A stretch of DNA of 21,356 nt from NCBI GenBank assembly GCA_023435805.1, contig JAEZMC010000205.1, positions 1 to 21,356 on the forward strand. The letters run 5' to 3'. Origin of the DNA: Bacillota bacterium (GTDB taxonomy: Bacteria; Bacillota; Clostridia; Acetivibrionales; DTU013). The position numbers and the translations under genes were made by a program. The notes beneath the pieces were generated by a model that was given only the letters and a program-made list of their open reading frames with translations, ran no database searches and was not told the DNA's origin. The stretch's first letter is position 1. Each line of letters starts with the position of its first letter. Of this stretch, positions 1 to 7,623 are shown piece by piece.

Positions 1-303
1 AGACAATTCTACACCCCATTTTATGTAAAATACCTTACATATTAACATTATTACAAAACATATATATTGTCAATTATTCTTACCATACATAAGCATTTGT
101 AAAAAAAAAGAAATTGTTATTAATGTATTATAGGTTTAAAACCAATCCTTCTTACCACATAAGACCTTAAAGGAAATTCAGTAAAATCAGCACTTACCTT
201 CTCCTTTTAATAAATGTGCAACATTCAATTATAGGCTACATTTCAGGCTAATATTCCGTATCGGTAAACTTATTTTGCGGCACAGACTTGAAATTTTTCA
301 CAG

Positions 304-327
304 ATTTGCCAATAAGGTATGGCAAAT
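304..327. promoter_or_regulatory. Perfect dyad, candidate operator upstream of kinase 1
   Basis: ATTTGCCA, then 8 nt, then TGGCAAAT form a perfect 8-bp inverted repeat. It lies immediately upstream of the candidate -35 at 330-335. The symmetry and place suggest a site for a dimeric regulator, or a small hairpin if the transcript starts further upstream. I do not recognise the motif as a named operator. Confidence 0.35.
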
Positions 328-329
328 AA

Positions 330-359
330 TTCACATATCTAGTCAAGAATTTTTATACA
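330..359 (+). promoter_or_regulatory. Weak candidate promoter for the module 1 kinase-regulator operon
   Basis: TTCACA (330-335) and TATACA (354-359) are separated by 18 bp. This is an imperfect sigma-A-type match, about 95 nt before the proposed ATG of the kinase gene. No better-spaced pair was found in the leader, but AT-rich DNA gives such matches easily. Confidence 0.25.
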
Positions 360-453
360 AAATCACAGCGGCAAATAGTAAAATGTGGTCATTGAGAAGC
401 AGATTGAAGCTTTCCCATAACTGGTTTTGTGTGGTTGGGGGCAACAGCGCAAA

Positions 454-2217
454 ATGAAAAACCAACTTAAAAAAGTCAGGCTTATAAATATCAGTATACG
501 CTCAAAGCTTCTGTTGATATACCTTCTGTGTGTACTCATTCCTACGGTTGTCTTTTCTTACGCATTTTTTGATTCTTCCATAAAAAATTCCAAAAGTGAG
601 AGGCTGATCCTCTACGGACAAGCTTTAAACAGGATATGTACTGCGATAGAGTCAAATGCGGTTAATGCCCTGGAATTGTCCAATATCATATATCCGGATG
701 ATATGATGTATGAGTACATTAACAAGCGGTATTTCAATGTAAAAACATGTTTCGATGATTATAACAATTATCTGAGGAGTGCATGGAGCAAGATCCTGAC
801 TTATAATACCGCTCTCTTTATTGTCTATTCGGACAACGATACCATTCTTAACGGAAATCATCTCAGCAGGCTTGACAATAACGTAAAGAGCAGCGATTGG
901 TATAAGAAATATCTGGAGTCAGGCCAAAACAGCATCTTCCTTTCCCATGTCGATGAAATTACTTCAAACACTGTTGATATAAAGATGATCTCATATTTCA
1001 GAAAGCTGGATTATCATAAAAACAGCAAATACAGGCACTTATTGAGGATTACCTTCCAACCCGACCTGTTTATCAGGTTACTGAGATCGGAAACTCTTCC
1101 CGGAACGTTATACATAATTGACAACAATAATCTTGTGGTCGAGAGCACAGATGCAAAAATAAATTCCAACGACCGGGTATTTCAGCCGTTCAATTTGGTT
1201 AAGCCGGATCCGGAGCAGATCGTTCTGACTTCACCCGTAAAGTACATGGACGGCTGGAAGGTCATCTGTGTACTGGACAGGGATTTTATGCAGGACGAAT
1301 ATCATATAAACTGGACACAGATTTTGGTCCTGATATGTTCGGTCACGATATTTGCGAGTATTGTAATATATGCTATTTCATCCTCTCTGTATAAAAGGAT
1401 TGCAATGCTTGTAGAGCACATGGGGAAGGTATCCAGAGAAGAGTATGTGCTTATACCTGAAGATACCAAGGGAAATGACGAGATAGGGCTTCTTGTCACT
1501 TCAATGAACAAGATGATTACAAAGATCGGCACCCTCATAGAATGCGTGTATAAAGCCCAGCTAAGGGAAGCACAGCTCGAGCTTCTGCAGAAGCAGTCTG
1601 AGCTCAATGCGCTGCAGTGCCAGGTGAATCCTCATTTCATGTTTAACGTTTTTGAAACAATCCGTATCAAATCCTACTTCAGAAATGAATTTGAAACTGC
1701 GAGGATTATCAAATGCATGTCAAAGATATTTAGAAAATTGCTGCTCTGGAACAACGACCTTATTGAGTTCCAGGAGGAGATCGGTTTTATAAGGGAATAT
1801 ATGGAAATCCAGAAATACCGCTATGAGGAAGAGCTTCACTTTGAAATATCAGTGGAAGAGGAGCTTATGGCGCTTAAAATACCCAAAATGACTCTGCAGA
1901 CTTTTGTGGATAATGCATGCGAGCATGGCTTTTCCGACTCACAGGGTCTGAAAAAAATCAGAGTCACAGCTGACAAAACAGATGAAAACCGTATTGAGAT
2001 CAAAATACATGACAACGGGAAGGGGATGACTCCCGAGCAGATCGAAAATATAAACGACATAGCGTGTAAGGGCATCGGTATCAAAAATGTGATCGGGCGG
2101 CTCAATCTCTACTATGGCAACGGGTACAAATTTAAAATAAACAGTAAACAGGGTGAATTTACTGAAATTGTCCTGTCTCTTGATTTGGACGTTCTGAGAA
2201 GGTGTGATTATGTATAG
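454..2217 (+). CDS. YesM-type sensor histidine kinase (module 1)
   Basis: A membrane sensor kinase of the YesM family (His_kinase plus HATPase_c) that likely senses an extracellular carbohydrate signal and phosphorylates the regulator encoded next. Residues about 18-40 form TM1, followed by a roughly 245-residue extracytoplasmic sensor region, TM2 at about 287-309, and a HAMP region. The phosphoacceptor is His394 in VNPHFMFN, which departs from the common NPHFLYN. The N box is VDNACEHG with Asn487, the G1 box DNGKGM, and the last ATP-binding segment GIGIKNVIGRL. ATG at 454 is preferred (587 aa); the frame extends to a TTG at 427, but nothing supports that start. The ribosome site is poor (GGGGG about 12 nt upstream). 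The gene overlaps the regulator start by 8 nt, indicating translational coupling. The ligand is unknown. Confidence 0.9.
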   Translation: MKNQLKKVRLINISIRSKLLLIYLLCVLIPTVVFSYAFFDSSIKNSKSERLILYGQALNRICTAIESNAVNALELSNIIYPDDMMYEYINKRYFNVKTCFDDYNNYLRSAWSKILTYNTALFIVYSDNDTILNGNHLSRLDNNVKSSDWYKKYLESGQNSIFLSHVDEITSNTVDIKMISYFRKLDYHKNSKYRHLLRITFQPDLFIRLLRSETLPGTLYIIDNNNLVVESTDAKINSNDRVFQPFNLVKPDPEQIVLTSPVKYMDGWKVICVLDRDFMQDEYHINWTQILVLICSVTIFASIVIYAISSSLYKRIAMLVEHMGKVSREEYVLIPEDTKGNDEIGLLVTSMNKMITKIGTLIECVYKAQLREAQLELLQKQSELNALQCQVNPHFMFNVFETIRIKSYFRNEFETARIIKCMSKIFRKLLLWNNDLIEFQEEIGFIREYMEIQKYRYEEELHFEISVEEELMALKIPKMTLQTFVDNACEHGFSDSQGLKKIRVTADKTDENRIEIKIHDNGKGMTPEQIENINDIACKGIGIKNVIGRLNLYYGNGYKFKINSKQGEFTEIVLSLDLDVLRRCDYV

Positions 2218-3754
2218 GGTGATTATTGTTGATGATGAGAAACAGATCGTTGACGGCCTCTGCAGAATGATCAAATGGCCGGAGCTGGGCTTTGAGGTCT
2301 GCGCAACCGCAAGGAACGGGATGGAAGCTATCCCTCTGATCAAGTCATATAAAGCCGACCTGGTAATGACCGATATAAGGATGCCCGTAATGGACGGCCT
2401 CAAAATGGTGGAGCACGTCCGGAAAAATATATCCGAAGAGGCCGAGTTTATCATACTCAGCGGTTTCGGAGAATTCCAGTATGCACAGAAGGCTCTGCAG
2501 TACAACGTCAAAAGCTATATACTCAAGCCTATTGACGAAGCTGAACTCTATGGCATACTGGTCGACATCAAAAATTATCTTGATGAAAAGGAAATAAGAA
2601 AAAGCCTGAAAATTAAAAACGATCTGATCGATTTTATCTCGGGAGAAGGGTCAAACGCTTCCGAACCAAACCTGGAGAGCGAGACTGCATACGGCCTGCG
2701 TTACATTGTTGTGGAACGTCATGAAGATATCTGCTCGCTGCTCTCATACCAGGATGAACAAAAGCATTCCGACCTCGGCAAGTTCATATCCGAGAAAATT
2801 GGGCAGTCCAAGATGCGTTTCGTAGTACAGCATGATCGGAACAGTTGTCATATGATAGCAGGGGAAAGCCTCCTGAAATGTTTTGAATATAATATAAAGC
2901 ACCTTGCAGCTTCGATCCATGAATTCCTGTCAAAGCACAAATCCACTCAGGCAAATATCCTTATAGGTGAAAAGGTATCGAGCTTCAAGGAGCTGTATCG
3001 ATCGGCACAATCGATCTCCATGTGCAGGAACAAGCTTTTTTATTCGAAAAATCCATCGATCATCCTTTATGACGATATCAAGGAGGAAAAATTCAGCAAA
3101 ATATTTGAAGATAACGGCATGATCGTTAAAATAATATCGGCATTCAGAAAAAATGACATGGATCAGCTTGTTAGATCCATAAAGGTTTTGATCGATCATA
3201 TCTCGAGTCTGCAGGTCGTTCCGGAGATCGCCACGATACACCTGGACACGGTCATGGCATCGATCATACAGCTCCTGTCCGAAAGGACCGAGGATATGAG
3301 CGACGTGCTCGAAATATATTACAATTATAAAAAAATGCGTGACAGAGCAGGCATTTATGAACATGGAGAGCTTGTAAAAGAGTTCTGCCAGTACTGCAAC
3401 ACCTTTTCACTGAGCCCCAATAATAATGAAAGCACGGATGTAGTGGCAAAAGTCGCAAGATACGTGGACGATAATTTTATGGAGCCCTTGAAGATCGCAT
3501 GGATAGCCGAGCGTTTTTTCGTCAATCCCGCTTATCTCGGACAGCAGTTTTACAAAAAGAAGGGTTGTTCCCTTAACAATTATCTTAACATGATCCGACT
3601 GGAAAAGGCAAAGGAGCTGCTTCTCAATTCAAGCCATCGTATCTGTGAGATTGCAACCAAAATCGGCTATGAAGACCCTAATTATTTTTCAAGCAAATTT
3701 TATGAATACACGGGCTATACACCTTCAGGCTACCGAATCACAGGCCGCAAATAA
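2210..3754 (+). CDS. YesN-type response regulator with AraC DNA-binding domain (module 1)
   Basis: Partner of the upstream kinase and probable activator of the transporter genes that follow. The N-terminal receiver domain (about 1-120) shows the acidic pair D8/D9, the phosphoacceptor D55 in MTDIRMP, and K106 in LKP. A linker of about 290 residues without a recognised motif follows. The C-terminal ~100 residues are an AraC/XylS double helix-turn-helix (IAERFFVNPAYLGQQFYKK, then a second helix pair around IATKIGYEDPNYFSSKF). The start is ATG 2210 rather than GTG 2204, because AGAAGG (2197-2202) is then 7 nt upstream. The protein is 514 aa, usual for YesN. The gene overlaps the kinase end by 8 nt; the next gene begins 136 nt downstream, after its own candidate promoter. 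Confidence 0.9.
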   Translation: MYRVIIVDDEKQIVDGLCRMIKWPELGFEVCATARNGMEAIPLIKSYKADLVMTDIRMPVMDGLKMVEHVRKNISEEAEFIILSGFGEFQYAQKALQYNVKSYILKPIDEAELYGILVDIKNYLDEKEIRKSLKIKNDLIDFISGEGSNASEPNLESETAYGLRYIVVERHEDICSLLSYQDEQKHSDLGKFISEKIGQSKMRFVVQHDRNSCHMIAGESLLKCFEYNIKHLAASIHEFLSKHKSTQANILIGEKVSSFKELYRSAQSISMCRNKLFYSKNPSIILYDDIKEEKFSKIFEDNGMIVKIISAFRKNDMDQLVRSIKVLIDHISSLQVVPEIATIHLDTVMASIIQLLSERTEDMSDVLEIYYNYKKMRDRAGIYEHGELVKEFCQYCNTFSLSPNNNESTDVVAKVARYVDDNFMEPLKIAWIAERFFVNPAYLGQQFYKKKGCSLNNYLNMIRLEKAKELLLNSSHRICEIATKIGYEDPNYFSSKFYEYTGYTPSGYRITGRK

Positions 3755-3890
3755 CACCGGGCCCAGCCCCTTCCATATCAATATCAAACCTATAAAAAAC
3801 AAAGAAATTACTATACTTTTTTTAGAGAGTACCGGACACCTGATAAATTATAATGGCTATGTAAATAAATCCATTAAAGGAGGAAAAACC
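3755..3890 (+). promoter_or_regulatory. Promoter region of the module 1 binding-protein gene
   Basis: TATAAT at 3849-3854 is a perfect -10, but the hexamer 17 bp upstream (AGAGTA) is not a -35. This fits a promoter that needs an activator, presumably the AraC-type regulator encoded just upstream. AAAGAAATT starts at 3801, 48 nt before the -10; the same distance separates AAAG(A/G)AA from the -10 in the two module 2 promoters. AGGAGG precedes the ATG at 3891. Activator dependence is inferred. Confidence 0.5.
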
Positions 3891-5609
3891 ATGAAATTAT
3901 CCAAAGTGCTCATCATGTTGCTCGTGACATCCTTGCTGCTGTCAACTATGATCACCGGCTGCGGATCAGATACCGCACAGACGAAGGAAACAACTGCTGC
4001 GTCCGCAGAAAAAGGTGCTGCCGCTACGACAGCTGCAGCAGAGGAAACCAAGGCTCCGGAGCCAATCACCTTCACCATGTTCAGTGGAGACACATTCCAG
4101 GCGCCCTCCGAGGACAACCCTGTCGTTAAGAAGGTAAGAGAACTTACAGGTGTAACGATCCAATTCGAATTCCTCGTAGGTGATCTGGCACAGAAAATGG
4201 GTGTTATAATTGCTTCCGGAGATTACCCGGATCTGATGCAGCCAAGCCAGTCCCGTTCAACCGCTATGGAAGCGGGTGTATTTATACCGTTGGATGATTA
4301 TGTCACCAGCGATAAATATCCGAACCTCAAGAAGCACTATGAGCCATATCTTGGCAAATTGAGAGCAGCGAGCGGCGGTAAGAACCAGATTTTGCTCATC
4401 GATAACTTTGGACGCTACTATGGAGACTGGATCCCGACCTACCTGAACGGACCTGGATTCTGGCTCCAGAAGGATGTTCTGGCGGATGCAGGGTATCCGA
4501 ACCCCAAAACGCTCGATGAATATTTTGCACTGATTGAAAACTATGTGAAGAAATATCCGAAAATTGACGGACAATCCAGCCTTGGTTTTGAGGTACTGTC
4601 CTACGATTGGCGTTCCTTCTGCCTGAAGAATCCCGCACAGCATCTGATCGGCCATCCGAACGACGGCGATGTTATTGTTGACCCGAAGACCTACGTCGCA
4701 GAGCTGTATCAGGATAAGGATTTTGCAAAGACATATTATAAAAAGCTCAATGAAGAATTCCATAAAGGTATCATCTCGGCTGAAACCTTCACTCAAAACT
4801 ATGACCAGTATCAAGCCAAGATCTCGACAGGCCGTGTCATAGGAATGTTCGATCAGTACTGGAACTTCCAGAACGCTGAAAGGCCTCTGAGGCAGGAAGA
4901 AAAATGGAACAGGACCTATGTAGCAACGGACATCACCTATCCGGGTTACAAGGGACAGTACCTTGACGCGCCGACCTTCACCGGCGGTAACGGTATGGGC
5001 ATCACAACAGCCTGCAAGAATCCCGAAAGAGCGATACAGTATATAGACTTCATGCTGAGCGAAGATATGCAGAAGCTTCTGCAGTGGGGCATCGAAGGTG
5101 TCAACTACCAGGTTGACGACAAAGGCGTATACTACAGGACAGAAGAACAGCGTACCCAGTCCCGTGACCAGGCGTGGGTCATCAATAATATGGCAGATCA
5201 GCTCTGGAACCAGTTCCCGAAGATACAGGGCATATTCAGCGACGGCAACTGGTGCTGGCCTGACGAGCAACCCGGTGAAGTCGCTGCACAGCAGAGCAAA
5301 TATGATCGTGAATTCCTCGGGCATTACGGCTTCAAGCTCCCGACAGAGTTCCTCACCCCTCCTCCGAGCATGAAATCTCCAGACTATTATCCTGTATGGG
5401 GATATACAATGGAAGACGGATCCCCCGCAAGGAATGCATATAACAAAATGACAGAACTTGAAAACACTTACCTGCCGCGCATCATAACAGAAGACGCCAG
5501 CAAGTTCGACGCCGCCTGGGATGCTTATGTAAAGAAGATCCAGGCTTGTGGTTATCAGGATTACCTTGACTTTGTAAACGCCGAGATCAAGAAAAGAATG
5601 GGGAACTAG
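3891..5609 (+). CDS. LplA-type extracellular sugar-binding lipoprotein (module 1)
   Basis: Substrate-binding protein of a carbohydrate ABC importer of the LplABC kind, anchored on the outer face of the membrane. It has a lipoprotein signal peptide with lipobox MITGC and Cys24 as the lipidation site. A low-complexity Ala/Thr/Glu linker (about 25-58) precedes the solute-binding fold, which begins near PITFTMFSGD. At 572 aa it is much longer than ordinary CUT1 binding proteins (about 420-450) and matches the LplA-like group that accompanies LplB and LplC permeases. ATG 3891 is chosen for its AGGAGG and for placing the signal peptide at the N-terminus; the open frame continues upstream but overlaps the regulator gene. 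The ligand is probably an oligosaccharide, but no neighbouring hydrolase indicates which. Confidence 0.9.
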   Translation: MKLSKVLIMLLVTSLLLSTMITGCGSDTAQTKETTAASAEKGAAATTAAAEETKAPEPITFTMFSGDTFQAPSEDNPVVKKVRELTGVTIQFEFLVGDLAQKMGVIIASGDYPDLMQPSQSRSTAMEAGVFIPLDDYVTSDKYPNLKKHYEPYLGKLRAASGGKNQILLIDNFGRYYGDWIPTYLNGPGFWLQKDVLADAGYPNPKTLDEYFALIENYVKKYPKIDGQSSLGFEVLSYDWRSFCLKNPAQHLIGHPNDGDVIVDPKTYVAELYQDKDFAKTYYKKLNEEFHKGIISAETFTQNYDQYQAKISTGRVIGMFDQYWNFQNAERPLRQEEKWNRTYVATDITYPGYKGQYLDAPTFTGGNGMGITTACKNPERAIQYIDFMLSEDMQKLLQWGIEGVNYQVDDKGVYYRTEEQRTQSRDQAWVINNMADQLWNQFPKIQGIFSDGNWCWPDEQPGEVAAQQSKYDREFLGHYGFKLPTEFLTPPPSMKSPDYYPVWGYTMEDGSPARNAYNKMTELENTYLPRIITEDASKFDAAWDAYVKKIQACGYQDYLDFVNAEIKKRMGN

Positions 5610-5624
5610 AAATCACTGCTGAAT

Positions 5625-5664
5625 AAATGTGGATACATGGGCTTCGGCCTATGTATCCACATTT
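5625..5664 (+). other. Long cUUCGg hairpin between binding protein and permease
   Basis: An 18-bp stem (17 Watson-Crick pairs and one G-U) closes on a C(UUCG)G tetraloop, one of the most stable RNA loops. It starts 16 nt after the binding-protein stop and ends 37 nt before the permease start. No U-run follows, so it is not a standard intrinsic terminator. It more likely protects the 3' end of a processed binding-protein mRNA or causes partial termination, giving more binding protein than permease. Confidence 0.75.
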
Positions 5665-5701
5665 GATAAACTGGTAAATATCATGTATTGGGGGCAGGAA
5701 T

Positions 5702-6655
5702 ATGCAGTCAACAGACGCTGCAATAAGGAAGCCTGATATTAGCAGGCCCAACAATCACTTACTCAAGACAATCGTTAAACAAAAATCACTTGTCATCATG
5801 TCTCTACCGATCCTCGCATATGTTTTCATATTCAGTTACAGGCCGCTGAAAAATCTTGTTATGGCTTTTCAGGATTACAGGCCCGGAAAGAAAGTCCAGG
5901 AATGGGTCGGATGGGAAAATTTCGGTTTATTGTTTAATGACGAAAGGTTTCTAAGAGTTATCAGAAATACGATATGCATGAGTACACTCAATTTGGTATT
6001 CAGTTTCCTATTTGCTATTTTACTTGCCATTCTTCTGAATGAGCTGCGTAACGGTATTTATAAGAAAGTAGTGCAGTCGATATCCTATTTGCCACATTTT
6101 CTGTCGTGGATCATTGTAACAGGTCTGGTTGCAAACTTCCTGACATCGGATAACGGCATGATCAATAATGCCCTGACCCAGTTCGGCATTTTAAAGGAGC
6201 CGGTCCCATGGTTGTCTGAACCAAATCTGTTTTGGCTGGTCGTTGCCGCAGCGAATGTCTGGAAGGAGACAGGCTGGAATTCTATTATATACCTTGCCGC
6301 CATTACAAATATTTCGTCGGAGCTCTACGAGGCGGCATTTATGGATGGAGCAAACCGCTTCCAGAGAATACGGCATATTACGCTGCCCGGTATAAAATCT
6401 ACAGTTGTAATACTACTGATCCTGAACCTCGGTTTCATACTGAATGCGGGATTCGAAGTGCAGTTCCTGCTGGGTAATGGAATTGTATCGGACGTTTCGG
6501 AGACAATTGACATATTTGTGCTGAAAAATGGCATATCCTTGGGTAACTTCTCACTTGCTACTGCGGCAGGCATGTTCCAGACCGTAGTCAGCGTAATTAT
6601 GATCACCGGTGCAAATTATGTTGCCAAAAAGCTCGGTGAAGAAAGACTGGTATAA
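5702..6655 (+). CDS. LplB-like sugar ABC transporter permease (module 1)
   Basis: First membrane subunit of the module 1 importer (317 aa). A roughly 30-residue cytoplasmic N-terminus leads into TM1 (SLVIMSLPILAYVFIFSY), followed by about five more hydrophobic segments. The EAA loop that contacts the ATPase is visible as EAAFMDGANRFQRIRHITLP around residues 213-232. Motifs PLKNLVMAFQDY near the N-terminus and LPHFLSWIIVTG in the middle are typical of LplB/YtcP-associated permeases. The ribosome site is GGGGGCAGGA just before the ATG at 5702, partly too close to it. The next permease begins 15 nt after the stop, so the pair is surely co-transcribed. Confidence 0.92.
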   Translation: MQSTDAAIRKPDISRPNNHLLKTIVKQKSLVIMSLPILAYVFIFSYRPLKNLVMAFQDYRPGKKVQEWVGWENFGLLFNDERFLRVIRNTICMSTLNLVFSFLFAILLAILLNELRNGIYKKVVQSISYLPHFLSWIIVTGLVANFLTSDNGMINNALTQFGILKEPVPWLSEPNLFWLVVAAANVWKETGWNSIIYLAAITNISSELYEAAFMDGANRFQRIRHITLPGIKSTVVILLILNLGFILNAGFEVQFLLGNGIVSDVSETIDIFVLKNGISLGNFSLATAAGMFQTVVSVIMITGANYVAKKLGEERLV

Positions 6656-6670
6656 GGAGGGGACTGAACA

Positions 6671-7573
6671 ATGACGAATACTAATCTCAAGAGGTCACTA
6701 CCTGACAGGGTGTTTGATATCTTTAACATTTGCTTAATGCTGTTGTTGATGATCGTCATGCTCTTTCCGTTCTGGAATACGGTGGCGGTATCCTTCAACG
6801 ATGCAAATGACAGCATAAAGGGCGGTATCAATTGGTGGCCGAGGAAATTCACATTCTATAATTACGAAAATTTATTCCGTACGAATAAACTAATCAATGC
6901 ATTCTGGATTTCTGTTTCAAGAACGGTCCTGACTACTATCCTGAATGTATTCTTTTCATCACTGACTGCATATATTCTGAGCCGAAAGGATTTCATCCTG
7001 AAGAAATTCATGACGGTGTTCCTGATTCTTACCATGTATATAAGCCCCGGTTTGATCCCTACCTATTTTAACTACAGGGACCTGGGATTGATCAATAATT
7101 ATCTTGTCTATATAGCGCCTTCGATTATCGGCGTCTTCAACGTAATAGTGATAAGAACGTTTATCAACGGCCTGCCGGAAAGTCTGGCTGAATCCGCCAA
7201 AATAGACGGTGCAGGTGAATTCAGGATCTTCATACAGATTATCATACCATTATGCAAACCGATACTTGCTACTGTCGCGCTGTGGGTTGCAGTAGGCGCC
7301 TGGAATTCCTGGTTCGACACCTATATTTTTGCGTCATCCAAGCAATGGCTCAGTACGCTGCAGTATGAAATGATGAAATTGCTGTCCTCGTCCATCGTAC
7401 AAAGTATGCAGGCAAATCCAAATGCGTCCGCGACTACTCACGCCAACACGGTTACACCTAATTCGATCAGGGCTGCCATAACAGTAGTCGCATCCGTGCC
7501 GATTATAATGGTATATCCGTTCCTTCAAAAATATTTTGTTGCCGGGTTATATCTCGGAGGCGTCAAAGGTTAG
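6671..7573 (+). CDS. LplC-like carbohydrate ABC transporter permease (module 1)
   Basis: Second membrane subunit of the module 1 importer (300 aa), preceded by AAGGAGG at good spacing. It has about six hydrophobic segments, the EAA-type loop ESAKIDGAGEFRIFIQIIIP, and the PFWNTVAVSFN stretch near the start common in this group. The C-terminus PFLQKYFVAGLYLGGVKG matches the characteristic end of LplC-like permeases. A loop before the last membrane span (about residues 233-275, with QYEMMKLLSSS and repeated Asn/Thr) is also family-typical. No ATPase gene follows, as expected for CUT1 systems that borrow a shared MsmX-like ATPase. The gene ends 9 nt before a GC-rich hairpin. Confidence 0.92.
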   Translation: MTNTNLKRSLPDRVFDIFNICLMLLLMIVMLFPFWNTVAVSFNDANDSIKGGINWWPRKFTFYNYENLFRTNKLINAFWISVSRTVLTTILNVFFSSLTAYILSRKDFILKKFMTVFLILTMYISPGLIPTYFNYRDLGLINNYLVYIAPSIIGVFNVIVIRTFINGLPESLAESAKIDGAGEFRIFIQIIIPLCKPILATVALWVAVGAWNSWFDTYIFASSKQWLSTLQYEMMKLLSSSIVQSMQANPNASATTHANTVTPNSIRAAITVVASVPIIMVYPFLQKYFVAGLYLGGVKG

Positions 7574-7581
7574 AACAAGCA

Positions 7582-7608
7582 TCAACGGGCGGGCAGGCCG
7601 CCCGTTGA
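7582..7608. terminator. GC-rich hairpin between converging genes
   Basis: An 11-bp perfect stem (left arm 7582-7592, right arm 7598-7608) with a 5-nt loop lies between the LplC-like permease stop and the methyltransferase stop on the other strand. There is no clean U-run on either side. It probably ends or stabilises the module 1 transcript; reading as a bidirectional terminator is possible but weaker. Confidence 0.5.
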
Positions 7609-7623
7609 GTGGGCGTCGCTATC

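Larger units (their letters stand above)
1..453. other. AT-rich non-coding leader region with repeats
   Basis: No convincing gene lies here. The stretch holds a 7-bp inverted repeat TATGTAA-N6-TTACATA (22-41), a near-duplicate of a 15 to 17 nt motif beginning TTCTTACCA (77-93 and 149-163), a perfect 8-bp dyad ATTTGCCA-N8-TGGCAAAT (304-327), and a weak candidate promoter for the downstream kinase gene. On the minus strand an AGGAG sequence (near 201-206) sits 7 nt before a GTG that opens an 8-codon frame (193 down to 167). The region probably carries control sites for the plus-strand kinase operon and perhaps for a divergent gene outside the window. Confidence 0.6.

Noticed and set aside
22..41. 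TATGTAA-N6-TTACATA as a terminator
   Set aside because: The stem is AU-only, and no gene end is visible within the window to the left; kept only as a repeat in the leader description.
275..457. 60-codon plus-strand frame before kinase 1
   Set aside because: No ribosome site, no motif, and it covers the dyad and promoter candidates; it runs into the kinase start in another frame.
3645..3890. N-terminal extension of the module 1 binding protein
   Set aside because: It overlaps the AraC domain of the regulator gene in another frame and would bury the signal peptide.
4257..5324. Long antisense open frame of 355 codons opposite the module 1 binding-protein gene
   Set aside because: It lies wholly opposite a gene with signal peptide, ribosome site and family features; its translation is rich in Cys, Ile and Val runs without recognisable motifs.
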